Shown: positions 47,351-60,960 of the stretch, one piece after another
Position numbering within the stretch: the stretch's first letter is position 1
Layout of the letters: every line of letters begins with the position of its first letter
Source: Serinus canaria
Lineage: Eukaryota > Chordata > Aves > Passeriformes > Fringillidae
NCBI RefSeq assembly: GCF_022539315.1
Contig: NC_066314.1
Location: forward strand, 48,607,180-48,671,179
Direction: 5' to 3'
DNA: 64,000 nt
The notes under the pieces: model-generated
The model's input: the letters and a program-made list of their open reading frames with translations, nothing else
Told to the model about the DNA's origin: nothing
Databases searched by the model: none
Translations under genes and position numbers: made by a program

Positions 47351-50300
47351 GCGGGCGGCACCACTGCTGGAGCGCAGAACGGCAAGGACAAAACGGGAGG
47401 TGCATAAGCAGGAACCCCATGGCGCCAAGGATTAGCAAAACGGAAGGGCCGGGCCAGAGGAGCATTGAGACAGCGCTGAGGGGAGTGCATGGAAAGCAGA
47501 GGCCTATGGAGGATAAACTGGGTGCTAGAGCTTTTCCTTGTACCTAATTTCTATGCTCGATCTCATTCTCCTTATTCTCCAGCATATTTGAGGGCTCCTG
47601 TTCCAGTGATGAGTGTCACTTCCTGACCTCGCCCAGGGCTGCGAGCGTGTGCAGCGTTTCCATTTGATCTCCTCGGGAGAATCCTGTTACAGCCTGACCA
47701 GCAGAGTCCTGGAGGAGCTGAACACAGAACTCTAGGGATGTGATGTGCCTGTCACCTTAGTAAATGGGTCTGTGGGTGTTTGGGGAAAACGTGTTCTTGT
47801 CTTGAAAGAGCCACAGAGCCCTTCACAGGTTAGTCACCAGCAGGAGGGAGGAGGGACAGCTGCTAGCACAGCAAAGCCACTTGTGCTGGTGGCACAGACC
47901 CCAGACAAGACCCCTGCAAACTCAGTACACAAGTCAAAGAGCAGTGAATCTTTTGATGGCTTTACCATTCAGTAATGGTAATTGATTTTTGCATTGATTG
48001 GTGGTAAAAGAGCCCCATTAATATGAATAAGATTTCATACTTGATGTATACATACCTGTTACTGTGGTGTTGTAAGGAATACAAAAGGCTCTTACAAATC
48101 AATATGAATTAGTAATATAACTTTTGGATGCACTTTGCCTCTCTTCCTCATTGTTTATTCAATGTGTGGGAACTGTCTGTATCCTGTCTATGCACAAGGA
48201 ATTTTCATGTTGTAAGCAGAAATCACTAACACACCAAGAGTACAGGTTGCACACTTTGGGAGAGAAGGATATGTCTCAGATGCTGACCCTGTCTTTGCCA
48301 TAAGTGAAAAACCAATAAAATAATTTCCCTCTTTAAATTATCTTTCCCCTTATTGGTGTTATTTTGTGAGTGCTTCTTCCCATGTTTTGCTTACGTTTTG
48401 ATGTGCATACAGGAGCAAAAGATACCACTCTCCATTGTCCCTGTAGTTTCACACTACAAAACAAATTTGAGCTGTAGAAAGCAAGCACATTTTGTTGGTT
48501 TGTGTGATAATGAAGTTATAATGGATGACTCAGGTTCACCTGTGGATTTGGAAGAAATCACAGCTCCCAGACAGGTTCTGGTTCTCATAAAGCCCAAGCA
48601 CTTAGGAACAAAATAGTTCTTCCTGTTGGTTTCATACCTCCCCACTACCAGTCCTATCCAAAAATGGGACCGAGTTGGACAGTGACAGTGCATTCTTTCA
48701 TCCACTGGATGTCAGTATTACACTACCACTGTGCTGCCTTCCCAGGTGCTGAGAAAGATTGGATTTCTTTGGGTGAAAGTCTTTCCTTTCTGATAGAGAA
48801 ATGATGAGAAAAACCATTATAGCTTTGGTCTCACTGCAGTATGAGCATTCCCTTCTGCTCCTGCAGAAACAAACTGGGACCCTGCCTGCAGACATCTCAA
48901 GTATCAAACCTCACAGACTGTAGCCAGAGAGACAGACAGACATCAATTGGGTCAATTCCACAGCCTTTTCATCTTTAGATTATGAAAATACATAATCTCT
49001 TCTTTTTTAAAATTAAGTTTATTTGTTATAAATACTGCATCTGACAGGGAGACAGTCTAGAAAAAGCCTGCATGAAGGTACTTCTCTAAACAAAGATGCT
49101 GCCAACTTACCACAATTCTGGATGCAGGAATGAGAGAGGACAAAAATTTAGAAACAGCTTTGATATTTGGAATTAGTAGTCAGGGGTTTTGATACTGGTT
49201 TATTATTTCCAAAAGTTCCATGACATGATTTTTTATAGGCTTGCTAGGTTTTTAAATCAATGCACCCAAATGAACTCTGGATAGTCAGTCACTGAATACT
49301 GATATTTTTAGAAAAGGTCTTTGCTAACCCTGCCTTTTTTTCTGCTTTGGATACACTAAGCAGCAGCTCTCTTGTGGACACAGAAAGGACCCAACTACTT
49401 ACCTGCATGGTGATTAAGAGAAAGTTGACTGTGGCTTTCCAAAAAGTAACCTGAGTGCTGATGCTCTTTATGGTGTCCTATGTTCAAGCGTTTTCATGTG
49501 AAATGTAACATTTAATATGTGATACAATGCTGTACTTTATTGTATCTAAAATGCAGGCAGCACTGAAAAAGAATACTGCCATTGTTTAAAAGATTATTTA
49601 TAGAAAATGTAATAAAAGAAGTGATGTTCTCTTGTTTTATATAAACACAGGCTGATTTGATTATCTTCTTACTTACATCTTTCCCCTGGAAGCTGCTTTT
49701 TAATCCATCCTTTTCCTAGAAGACTTCAGGGAAGTTTCAGCAGGCATATGGCAAAAATATACGAGGGGAATAAAACATAAATATTTACAAAGATTTTGAT
49801 CCTGTTTAAATTCCTATTATCCTTATTTAAAAAAAATTATCCTAATAATTGCTTTCAGCAGAGATACTGCTAAAGATTCAGCATTTCCTATTTCCTTCAA
49901 TTGAGTGGTGAGAGGTTTTCTCAGCCATTCTTGTGCATCCTTCATGGAACTTTTCAGAGAACAAGCAAGAGAGAGGAAGTAATACTTCATATGCCTGGGA
50001 GCTGTAAAAATCAGGATAGAAAAAAGGAATTTGTGTTTAAAATAGAGAAGAGCAGATTTCAACGCGATTAATTTTTCCTTTCTAAGCCACCCATAACTGC
50101 AAAGAAGAAACACAAAAGAGCAATTTGAGTAAAAAGAAAGTAATGAATACTAGAATTAAGTTAAATAGCAAGAGGAAATTAGGGAGATGTCAGATGTAAT
50201 TTTCAAATTTGTATGTTAGTCACGTGATCAGTGCTAACATTCTTGCTTTATAAAAAAACTGTAAAAATATCTTTAATGACTGTAAGTGCTCGGGACCTGA

Positions 50301-52354
50301 GCTTTAAGTCCCAGTCAGACACCTCCACATCTTTAACTGTTCTTAATATAGTAGGTTTATTTTGACATTACCTATTTTTATGTGTCATACCCAGGAAAGA
50401 CATGCAGCTGCAGTAGAAACAAGAGCAGTTTATGCACGTCTTGGGCAAAGTGCTTAGCAGAAGTTTCAATTTGTTTTGCTGTCATGCTCACATTATATTG
50501 TTGGAAGGAAAAGGGAAGAAGAATTTTGTCAGCCCACAGCTAAAGGGGAAAAAATTGTTAATATGATGGCAGTGGTTTTAAATAGAGAATAATTCATGAT
50601 ATGACTTCGTTTGGTTTTTCCTGCAGGCAAAATTAAAACAATGATTCGTTAACATTATTTGAAGCTATTTTAAATACAGCTATTTTCAGCAAAACAATGC
50701 TAACATGTGGAGTTTTTCTAATGAAAAAAACAGACAATTAGGAAAATGTTTTGAAAAATATTGTAATCTTTTAGGCAGTCTCTTTTTGCCTTTTTTTTCC
50801 CCCCACTATTTTCAGTCCTGAAAGTGAACCAGCATGTGTACAGGAGTTATCAGCTAGCAGTTATGCTGAGGCTAGAAGTGCAGCTCTTCAGACAAGATTT
50901 TTATTAACTTTTAACCTTCCCATTCCACCAACTTGGTTGGAGCTATGATACTCAACAGCAGTAGCGCCTGTGCAAAACTGTTTTGAGTCCCCTTTAGCTG
51001 AATCTAAATGAAAAATAAAGTATTGATAGGTGAAAGCAATTATAACATCATTTATATACCCATTTATGTCATCCAGCTCCATCCCAACAGAAAAATCAGG
51101 TTTTGAAGAAAAAAGAGGGCTGGGCACATTCCTGCTAGTTCCTTCCCTATGCTAGAGGAAATATATGTATGCCTTGCTCTTGCAAAAAGGAAATACCACA
51201 CAGGTGTGATCAATACTGATGCTGGAGAAAGCTCCCACGTCTCCTTCTATAGCAAACTGTTATTAGCACAGCAAGACCACGGGATTATTTTTTGTTTCTT
51301 AGATTATTATTATTTCCTGGGAGTTGTATCTGTGTAGTGATTTAAGATGGCAGCTTTCCAAGGCTTTGCTGTGGTTCTAAATTAATTGAGTATGCTGTTT
51401 AATTTTTTAACTCGAGCTTTTCGTCATATTCAAAAGGGCTCCCGTTGTCCTTTATTATTAATGAGATCAAAGCAAGCAGAATGGCTGCCATTTCTCCTTA
51501 GTCTGGGAATGAACCTATCCCTAGCAGAAAAGCACAGTGCTGTCTGCACCTGTCAGCAGCACTGAAAGCAATACCAACAGCAAAGTGTCTGCCTTCCTTT
51601 GGTCTGCTGAGCTGGACACAGACAGTGAGCAGGAATAATGCTCTACCAGAAAAGGAGATGAGGAAACTGCAGATGGCACCTGCAGAGCAAGGGACAGACT
51701 GAAAAGTTAGTGTGGGATGGGGTAATGTTTCTGTGCATGGAAAATGCAGGGCAGAAAACCTGAGGAGGAAAAGTAAAGCTTTCTTTCATAATATGTGGAA
51801 AATTGTGCCTCCTCCAGACAGCCCAGGCAGAAAACAACCAAAACAACAAAACAACAAAAACAAAACCCCAAAACAAACAAACAAACATCCCAAACCCCCC
51901 TCCAAACCACAAAAGTTACTATCAGTTTTGATTAGGAATTCAAAGATACACTGTATAACTACTACTGTCATACGCTTTAGAATGTGGTATATTATTACCC
52001 CTTCGTGGCTTCCTTCCCAAAGTTTCCAAAACTGGTGTTTCATGGGGAAGCATCCAGTTAAATCTTTATAAAAACCAAAACAACAAAAAACTCACCAGAA
52101 ACTCCAGGCATATCTGAGTTTTAACTGGGCAGCTCACTGACTCTTGCAAAAGGGCCAGAGTCCAGGGTGGCAGGACCCGAGCACAAAAAGCAAGAATAAT
52201 TCTGGAAGGGAGCATCATCAATAAGACAGAGGGAAAAAATCTGCTGAAAGACATCATAAAACTGATTGGTAGAAAAATGTGGTTACAGAATGAATGTGAT
52301 GCTGGGAAAAAATGTGGGGATCTTATGTGGCAGGGAGTGGGAAGCTCTTTGGGA
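47351..52354. other. Promoter-distal flank, unassigned
   Basis: GC content falls back to background. An open plus-strand frame to 47,975 (TPDKTPANSVHKSKSSESF near its end) has no supported start or splice sites. No interspersed repeat was recognised apart from the A/C-rich tract at 51.8 kb. Confidence 0.45.
51833..51911. repeat. A/C-rich low-complexity tract
   Basis: AACAACAAAACAAAC words with almost no G, like the tracts at 16.9 and 57.4 kb. Confidence 0.85.
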
Positions 52355-52650
52355 GGTTTCTTGGATCGTGGACCAGCACTGCGTGCAGAAGGGCGTGTTC
52401 TGTCCTCACACGCAGCTCTCCGGAGCTGCGCTCTGCTCCTCGCCCCATCAGCTGCAGGGTGACCCTGGCCAAGACCCTGCAGAGAGAGCTGTGTGGGGAG
52501 GCAGAAGGCAGAGGATGACAGCAGCGGGCTGTGAGTGCCAGGAGGAAGAGCTGTGAAGCAAAATGGCCCAGGGTCACCCCTGTGTGAGGTTGTGTGAACC
52601 CTCAGGAAGGCGGCAGGAGCTGTTCCCGTGATTTTGCCTCCAGCAGCTTG
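52355..52650. other. GC-rich patch with several CpGs
   Basis: A local rise in GC with CpGs (GGATCGTGG, GGCGTG, CACGCAGC, CTCCGGAGCTGCG). Open frames cross it on both strands. It could be an enhancer, an unrecognised repeat or an exon; none is provable here. Confidence 0.4.
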
Positions 52651-54334
52651 GGAACAAAGAGCAGCCACGCTGGGTGAGCCAAGCTCTTTTTCTTTACTAC
52701 TCAAAGCTGATTACCTGCAAACCCCGTGACTCACTCACTGTCCCAGCTCTGCTTCTGCAACAGTTAGCAGCAAAGTTTGTGAGTATGGCTTTCTGTGTCA
52801 CCTCCTCAAGGGAAATTTGCCAGCAGCTTCCCCGTGGCTGCTATGGGATCAGTTCCTGGGAGTTCAAGGTGGGGCTCTGTGGGCAAAGCCCTTAGGACCA
52901 CGCCTGGGAACAATTACTGGACCTCCTAGTACTGAGAGATGATATTTTTGGACAAACTGATTGAGCACAGGCACCACGGGAGAAAAAAGATGCATTTGCT
53001 CAGGAGCTACAACAGTATTTGGTCTGCTGTCCTATTTTCTTTTGCATGAGGAAGGAAAGGTGATCAAAATTCCTGTGGATTTCACATCAAGCACAAATGG
53101 CCCTTCTAAAACCACCAGGTTCTCTCTTCCTCACTTCAGATAAACCCCGGGCTCTTCTCCTAGTCTTGCCCTAGAGAGACTTTTGGATTGGTAGAGAAAA
53201 GTCAACATTATACTGAGAGTAAAATGTTCTTTTATGACTGCAGTTCTGGATTCAAAGACCTTGCTTAAAAGAAAGTGTGTTCTCTCTCAAGGGCCCTCTG
53301 CAGCTCAGTTCTAGTCTGTTTTCTTCCTCTGCTTACACCACACTTAATTTCTGCTGCTGGATTGCTTATTGTCACTGAGGATCTTACAGAGCCTAATCCA
53401 GGCCTGGTATCTGTTGTAACCTATGGTCCTGCTTCCACAGGATAGTGCTAATGCTCAAAGAGCAAGGTAAATACACATTTAAGCTTCTTTTCCAAGATAT
53501 TTCAGACCAGAGAGGTGTTCAAGAAGACAAGGAAACAGTGTTTATTGAGGGAGCCGAACTCCTCCAGAAGACTTTCTGTTGCAGCAATTGCTTTTGCAAC
53601 AATATTCAATGCAAACACCCTACAGCATTTCCAAGGGTGTCCTCATGTTAACAACATTGCTGTGCATGGGTGAATTCCCAATTACTTATACCAAGCACTA
53701 CTTATGTGGAAGATTTTGAAACAAGATGGAACCTGCCTGGAACAACACCCTCATTTTGGCTGCAGGGTGCAGCATCTGTACCTGGCGCCTGTGCTTGTCT
53801 GTCTCTCTCTTTGTTCTTGTGAGTCTGTCTCCTTGGATGCAAAGAGGAAGCTGTTGGTCATACTGGGTTGTCAGTAACTCCAATTTACATCCAGAGTAAC
53901 CCCACTGGGGGCAGGGAAATTAATATGGCTTTGCAGAAGCTTAACTTTAGCTCTGTGGATGAATCAACATCTTTAAAAGTGGTGTAGAAATTTGTGAGAA
54001 ACCAGTAGAGATAGTCCCAACTTTTCCTTCCAGAAAACTTTGATTTGTTGAAATGCTGCAGTCATAAATACAGAACAAAGGAAGTGAATATATTACAGTG
54101 TCCTCCTCATTGTAAAAGGGCAATGGCAGGTGCTTTGATAAACTAGGAGACAGGTCATTATTTCAGTGCAATGTCCGTCGGAACACCCGCCTACTGCAGC
54201 TCTCCAAAAAGATTTTTTTTAACTTCCTTCCTATGAGATTTGTTAGACTTTGAAGGAGGACATCAAACAAGTGGTAGCACAATTTACCAAGTCCTAGAAA
54301 AGTTATATTGGTGAATTGCCTTGCATTGTACTGT
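52651..54334. other. Unassigned DNA
   Basis: A plus segment at 52,994-53,049 is bounded by an acceptor (TTTGCTCAG) and a donor (AAAG/GTGATC) and is open, but it has no partner exon. Confidence 0.4.
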
Positions 54335-54388
54335 GGCAATGGACTAGATGACCTAGTGACCTTTCCCATTTCTAATGTCTATGATTAT
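54335..54388 (+). repeat. CR1 LINE 3' terminus remnant
   Basis: GGCAATGGACTAGATGACCT, then CCCATTTCTAATGTCTATGA, matches the CR1 tail in plus orientation. Diverged and short. Confidence 0.7.
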
Positions 54389-57300
54389 TGCTGTTATACC
54401 TCAGGACACTCAACTGAGACATTTTCTTCCTTTCAGTGGCAAAATGTCACTAATGGCCGTGCTAAATCAGAGCAATTGATCCTTCTGCAGATGTGTTGTG
54501 CACTTAGCAAGGCAGCTATAGGTGATCACGTTTTGTTTAGATTTGCTGTTTTCTGTTTCTGTAGTGCAAGTGCTCAGTACAAGGGGACTGTCAGCCAAGG
54601 GAAAGATTTTCTGGTAGGAGATTAAGGATAACGAAGGAAATGGTTGCATGACCTATAAAGAGAGGATCATAAATATTGCAACAATAAAACCAATAGCTCC
54701 TTCAAAGTTTAAATAGCTTTTCTTTTCAAACACTTGAAGTAAGTGCCCTTTTCCCAAGGTTGTCTAGCACCTACACGTTAAGGTTTCACACAGTTTCACC
54801 AAATATATTGTAACTTCTCAGGGAGCTAGCTTTTTCTTTTAAATAATCTTTCTTTGTGGAAGCATCCCCTCCAAAAAAAATTTCATCCCAGGTACCTTTC
54901 CACTAATAATGAAATTTCAGAAAAGCCAGAGCATAACAATAATAAAATAGCCCCTGGTGCGTTGTTTCTTAACCACAACACCCACCCAGCAATGCAAGTA
55001 GGGGCAAATAGGGTTCTGCCCTTTATATTCAAGCAGCAGCACTTACCTTTTCTTGCATCCTAGGAGGAACCTCAGACACAAAGGTCTGCCTCTATAAACC
55101 CTCAGCTAGAACATTTATACTCCTCACAATCCCAAGTGTGTAAACCCCAGACCAGTACTACTGCAACCCTGCTGTCATAGACAACTGACATTCCTATTCT
55201 ACACATGCTGATGGTGTGAAAGACCTTTGTTTCCAAGGCTTGGTGTAGGATCCAGCTCTGCAGTTAGCATACTGCTCTCCTGTGTGCTCAGTCTTTTTTC
55301 CCCCCCATTCTCCATCCTGCCATGAGTCTGTAGCCAGCTCAGGAGAAACAGAATCCAATGTGTTCCAGCAGCCAGATCTCACAGACATGCTCCTGTTCCT
55401 TTGTTACCCCGTGTTCTCACGTACATTTAGCTCACATATCTTACCCCTTGGGCACTTTTAAACAAAAGTATCTCAGTAGCATCTTGATATTAGTGCTGCA
55501 TCCTGCAATCATCTGGCTGTTGGTCTCATTGCAGAGAGCTAGAAAAAGCTCCATTGCATCCTTGCTAGAAAAGCCACTCCAGACTGGGAAATCAAATAGC
55601 TAAAGAAACATGGGTGTTCATTCAACACGCAGGAGGCATGTGCCAAATCCACCCCCAAGCCCATGCAAATTGCTGATCAGTCCACAGCCCACTGGTGCAA
55701 CATACTTTTCTTTCTGACACATTGGAAATTTGCAACTCAGAGGCTCTTTTGCTTTAAATAAAGTAAAAAGACAAAGGCTCCCCTTAATAGAGTCAATACT
55801 CACAAATAGAAGTATCCTTAACCTGACCTCCCTGATCCTTCCCTGTGCTACTGGATGTAAATGCACTGAAATCAGCTCTCATTTTTTATGGTCTAGGTTT
55901 CAAGCTCTCTGTAATATCCACAATTGTTATTATGCAAATGTTGTATTTTGCCTCGGTGCTTTCTGCACAAATTCTTTTGGTTGTGTTTTCCTGGTTATGT
56001 GCAATTTCACATGTCCAGTGAAATTTCAGCCTCTATAAAAAATTGTCCAGTTTATAAAATCATTGCATTCAGCACTCTGTCATCTAGAAGTTGCTGCTTT
56101 CTACCCAAGGCAGGCAGGAGGGCAGTTTTATACCTACAGATCTCCTACCAGTGACATTTCTAATGTTTTAGAAAAAGAAAATAAAACCTGACAAGTCAGA
56201 TTAAAGGCTGAAGTTGATATTACAGACAGATAAACTGGAAAGGTAGAAAGGAGTAGAATTACAAACATCTCTAAAACTCAAGACATTAACAGATTATGTG
56301 ATGAGTTTAGGATACAGAAGCTATGGTGCCCCTAAGTTCTTGTGCAGACACTTCCACCTACTCTCTTACTTCCTTATCTTGCTGAAAAGCCCTGCAAATT
56401 TGCCCACATTTGGATGCTGAGTGCTGTATGTCATGCTGTAGTTTTCTGTAACCAAACTCCCCAAGCACACATGCCCAGACTTGCAAGAAGGATGAGAAAT
56501 ACGTGTTGTGCAAAGAATTAGGTAAACCTGGGCCAACCTTGCTAGAGGCATAAAGGCTCTACCATTTCATCTACATCCATAAGTTTCTCTTCCAAGTTGG
56601 TTCCTATAGTCACTGACTCTACTTTTCCTAAGCCTTGCTTATTAACAAGGATTTCCAAATTTGCATTTCTTCAGCAGGCTGAGCACAGGGGACATAAGTT
56701 CCAGAGACACAAAGAGGTCATTCGGTCCTGGACTGCCCCCTGGTTTTGCCAGAGCACAGACAAAAGTGTCAAAAAACAAGAGTGCAGTATTAAAGTAGCA
56801 AAGAAAGGATGGGAAGGACATTCTTATCTTTCTTTCTTGGAGAACCTCCCCAAAACAGAAAAAGAAAAGGCAGAAAGTCATGGTGGTGTTATTGCTATAA
56901 AGAAAGCAGCTCAGGATCCACAGAGCCTGAGATACCCTGTGAAACAAGCTTGGATTAGACAGACTCCTCTTAAACAGTACAAATGCAATTGCTACATGGA
57001 TTTAAAACACTGAAAGATGATGATTTTGTTTACTGAAAATACTTTTTTATGTACCCTAATGCCCAAAAGTAAAATAGAGGCTGGATTTATTCTGAAACAT
57101 GGTCAGGAATTTTAAAATTGGGTTTTGTACACGCAGACAAAAGGAACATGGGAAACAAGAGATTGAGAGTTACTTAAATGTCAAGGATTACATTGTACCA
57201 GGTAAAACTGAAATGTAGCACAGGGACTCAGTTTCATAAATTAAATGTCATTGCTGATGGGTACAAATTATATAAGAAAGATGGAAAGGAAAACCAAGGT

Positions 57301-60180
57301 GGCACTTTGTCAAATGCATTTATAGCTGCAGCAAGATATATTTCAGCTGCAAAGTAATTTAAAAAAAACAAAACAAAACCAACCAAACAAAACAACAAAA
57401 AACCCCCTCAAACAACTAAAGTGGACATGTGCTGCAACCTACTCCAGCAGCAAGAAAGCAGGAATGAATTAGACTCTCTTAAGGTACTCAGAGCCACAAC
57501 ACACTGAACTTGTGGAGAATTTAGCTGCCCACATTTCTTTTAGCAAATACCACCACTGAACAAAGAAGTTCACCAGTTACACAGAAACCTGTTCTAATCC
57601 AGACAGTACAGGTTCTTGACAAATAAATGAGAAAAATGCTCCCAATCCAGGAACTGTAGCAGAGAAATTACAAGTGACACCATGAACGCAGTACCTAAAT
57701 GTAACACAGTTTATTTGTTTGACTTAGAAAAGGTCTCCCACATAATTAACTGGACACATATACATTAAATATACAAACTTGTACCAAAAGAAACACAGAA
57801 GGCACACATTCAGCCAAGTGGCTCTTTCTGAACCACTCACCATTGCAGGCCAGAAAGAGAGAGAGCCATGAGCCCCAGCTTTGTTACTTTCTGTCCAAAA
57901 CAAGGACCACAGCTGTAGGCCCTATGGTGCTCCACACAGACCAGCCAAAGAGGGAAAGAGATCCAGAGGACAGGAATCCTCTTGGGATTGTACAGGTTCA
58001 GGATACAGATGCCAAAGAGAGCTAATCTGGCTCCTCTGAGTAGCAACAGAACAATTCCCATCCTTCCCACCCCCTCAGGAGCTTGGTGACTTGATTACAA
58101 GCACCAAAGATTACATCTCAGGCAAGCACCAAATGACAGCTTATTTGAAGACTGCTGACCTTCAACCTCTACTGGCAGACTTCCAACACAAAGAGCAGGG
58201 GCACTGCTCTTTGCCCCTGTGACCCCCAGCACCATCAACCACATTTTATCTGGAGAGCAAGAGAAATTCATTTTACAGGTCACAGCCCCAGGTTTCTAGC
58301 ACTCATCAAGAACCACAATTAGCAAAAACTAGTCAAAATAAATGTGGTCACCTCACACAGACTCACTTCTGTTGCCATAGGAGCAGGTAAATAGGCCAAG
58401 TTCAGCAGATTTTATCTTCAGGGAAGAACTAGTTCCACCAGAGCCTGAAACCTCGACTCTGGATCAACAAGGCTGTGCTCATCCTCAGAGTCACGCTGAG
58501 TTTAAGGAGCAGATTTCTATCATGCAAAAAAGCAAGTTTGTTCTCTCAAATTAAGTAATTAAGCAGTGTGTGATAAGCCTAAGGAATTCTACTAGCCCCT
58601 GGAGTCAAGGCATGAGACTGACTTCCATGGAAAGAATCTGAAAACCAGTGAACATTCCCTTTCAGGAACTGGTGTGGCAACAAAGAAGACAAGCAGATGA
58701 GAGACTTTCTCTGGAAGGGATATCCTGTTAGTTGACAGGTTAAAGAAAAGAGCTCTGACATCCACCCTAGGGAAGAGAAAGTAAAGCACACGAATGCGTA
58801 AGTGCAGAAGGAAGGAAGGACAGGTGAAATCAGCCTCTCGGACTATTTGTGAAGTCACCCAGGATGAAGCAACAAGGAGATAAAGGACTTCCTGGAAAAC
58901 CTGACCATATATATCAACATGGTGCTAATTAGTTAATTAACCTATTGCACAATTTAAAAAATAAATATTTTAAAAGCCTGGGAGGAAAAGGAAGCACCAG
59001 ATGACAAAGTGGAACAACATTGGCCTGATAAATTTATATCTGATCTCTGCTAACAAAGTGAAATAAATACAAAAAAAAAAAAGTCTCCCAAATGTCTGCA
59101 GAGTGGTAAACAAAGTATGGCAAAATCATACCACTTTCAAGAATCCTGCAAACACACTGAGTAGCTTTAGGCACATGAGCTACACACACGAAGCCAACAG
59201 GATAACTCAGCTATCAAGTCACATCTACATCCAAATGGAGGTGTCATTTCCAACACCTCTTTTTTTCCCCATTACCCGGAACAATTTTATGAAACACTGC
59301 TCATAATATAAGCTGACAGACCCAGCTGTAAAACTACAGCTGATTCCCAGAAGGCTATATAGAATATATTATATAGACTAGCAAGCATTTAACCCATGGA
59401 ATGAGAACGAGTATGTTTAACAGAGGGTACAATACCTTTGGTATCTTAGCATCCCAAGACATTCTGCAGGGTAAATGGAGCAAAATGGACCTGCTTGCCA
59501 TTCAAATTAAATATACTTCAGGGAAAGGCAATTAATCAATCAGTGAATCAATCAATTGCATTTTACCATCAACTACAGACAGTTGTTTGTATTTTGCAGT
59601 AGAGTGTAACAACCTCTACTGCAACCCAGCACCTGAAAGAGCCTTTTCCATCAGCTGCTTCTGTGTTGGAAGTGCATCAATTGCCTTTGCTGTGAATTTG
59701 TTGTGCAGCTAAAAACCCAGATGGTTTCTCTAAACAAAAAGCAAGAAAACTAAACTTGTGGTTTTCTGATGTTTAAATATTTTTTTGGCAAGTAGGCACA
59801 TTAGTTTTCAGGTCTCTTCTAATAACTAGGATCTAATTTTTTTAGGTATCACAAGAGGATTTACTTATGCAGCAGGATATGTAATTTAAATGGCAAGAAA
59901 GCAGAGTGAAATGTCAATCTGCCCACTGTAGAGACAAAAACAATCTGTTTATCCACTCTGTTAGTGAGCAGAACTGGAAAAATGATAGTGTACAAGAGGA
60001 CAGAAATGCCAGTTAGATCCCATAGTAGCTAGGAGGTAATCATCAAGGAAACCATTAAAACAGCCTGACAACAGTTCTTTTTCTGTACACACATTGAATT
60101 TAGGGTTTGGTACCACAGAACACTTTGGAGGCCAAAAGTAGACAAGGATTTTTAGAAAGGGACTAAGTGCATTCATTAAG
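54389..60180. other. Unassigned intergenic-like DNA
   Basis: No supported exon, RNA gene or recognisable interspersed repeat. Contains an A/C-rich tract at 57,361-57,418 and an A run near 59,071-59,082. Confidence 0.5.
57361..57418. repeat. A/C-rich low-complexity tract
   Basis: AAAACAAAACCAACC words with almost no G or T. Confidence 0.85.
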
Positions 60181-60364
60181 ACTAGGTTCAGAAGGAACTG
60201 CCAGAAAGCTGAGAAAGTCCACAGACTGCTGGAATGGTGTCAGAGAAAGACCTCTGTATATACAAGCCTTGTATTTTATGCTTCTGTGATCACCTGTTAC
60301 AGGCTATTCTCGGAGGCAGAACAGCAGATCAGATGGCCTTTTGTCTGATTGCACACAATGCTTC
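60181..60364 (+). repeat. Ancient CR1-like 3' end
   Basis: CAGATCAGATGGCCTTTTGT, then CTGATTGCACACAATGCTTC and TTATGG, resembles the older CR1 tail (CTAGATGGACCTTTGGTCTG...TTCTTATG). Only the last 60 or so bases match clearly. Confidence 0.55.
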
Positions 60365-60420
60365 TTATGGATCAAAGCTCTCAGTTTTAGCATGATTTAG
60401 ATTCTGGAAAGGTTAACTTT

Positions 60421-60439
60421 AAAAAAAAAAAAAAAAAAA
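60421..60439. repeat. Poly-A run (19 nt)
   Basis: An A run immediately upstream of the LTR target site. Confidence 0.95.
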
Positions 60440-60851
60440 GGACAAGATTGTCGGAACTCAGGACATCCCTCTGGGAGTCTGGAGTTTCCTGGGACCCTTG
60501 CCAGGGGGCTCAGAGACCCTGGCACACAGCCCAAGAACACCATCGGGTTCAAGTGCGGGCCATGGAACAGCTTGGCACCTTTGCATGAGGAGATAGAGGC
60601 CACGGCAGTTTCGATGGTATAGGGATAAAGTATTCACAGAGTGTAAATGTAGGTTTTGGGATTTTTGGTATAGGGGTTTCTGGTGACAAGATGGAGGGAT
60701 TTGGGCGTGTCTAGCCTTTCTTCTTCTTCTCTACCTCCATCTTGTCTGGTGATGTTGGCACTTTTAGATTGGTCTAGAGTAGAAACTCACTGTCTAGCGT
60801 AGATGATAGGTATTGGAAAATAACTGTAAATATTGTACACGTAGTTTGTAG

Positions 60852-60858
60852 TATAAAA
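60852..60858 (+). promoter_or_regulatory. LTR TATA box
   Basis: TATAAAA within GTAGTATAAAAAGATAAC, about 100 bases upstream of the AATAAA. Spacing fits an LTR U3/R boundary. Confidence 0.75.
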
Positions 60859-60954
60859 AGATAACACCGCCCTGGGGGAGGGCGGAGCGCCTCTGACTGT
60901 CCTGCTGAACGGATCTCGGCTGGACAGGGAGAAAGAATTTTATAGATAAGATGT

Positions 60955-60960
60955 AATAAA
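60955..60960 (+). terminator. LTR polyadenylation signal
   Basis: AATAAA in ATGTAATAAATAACC, downstream of the LTR TATA box and followed by a GT-rich U5 region, as in retroviral LTRs. Confidence 0.75.

Noticed and set aside
52066..52704. 212-codon minus-strand open frame
   Set aside because: It spans the GC-rich patch, has mixed low-information composition, and shows no splice or homology support that I can recognise.
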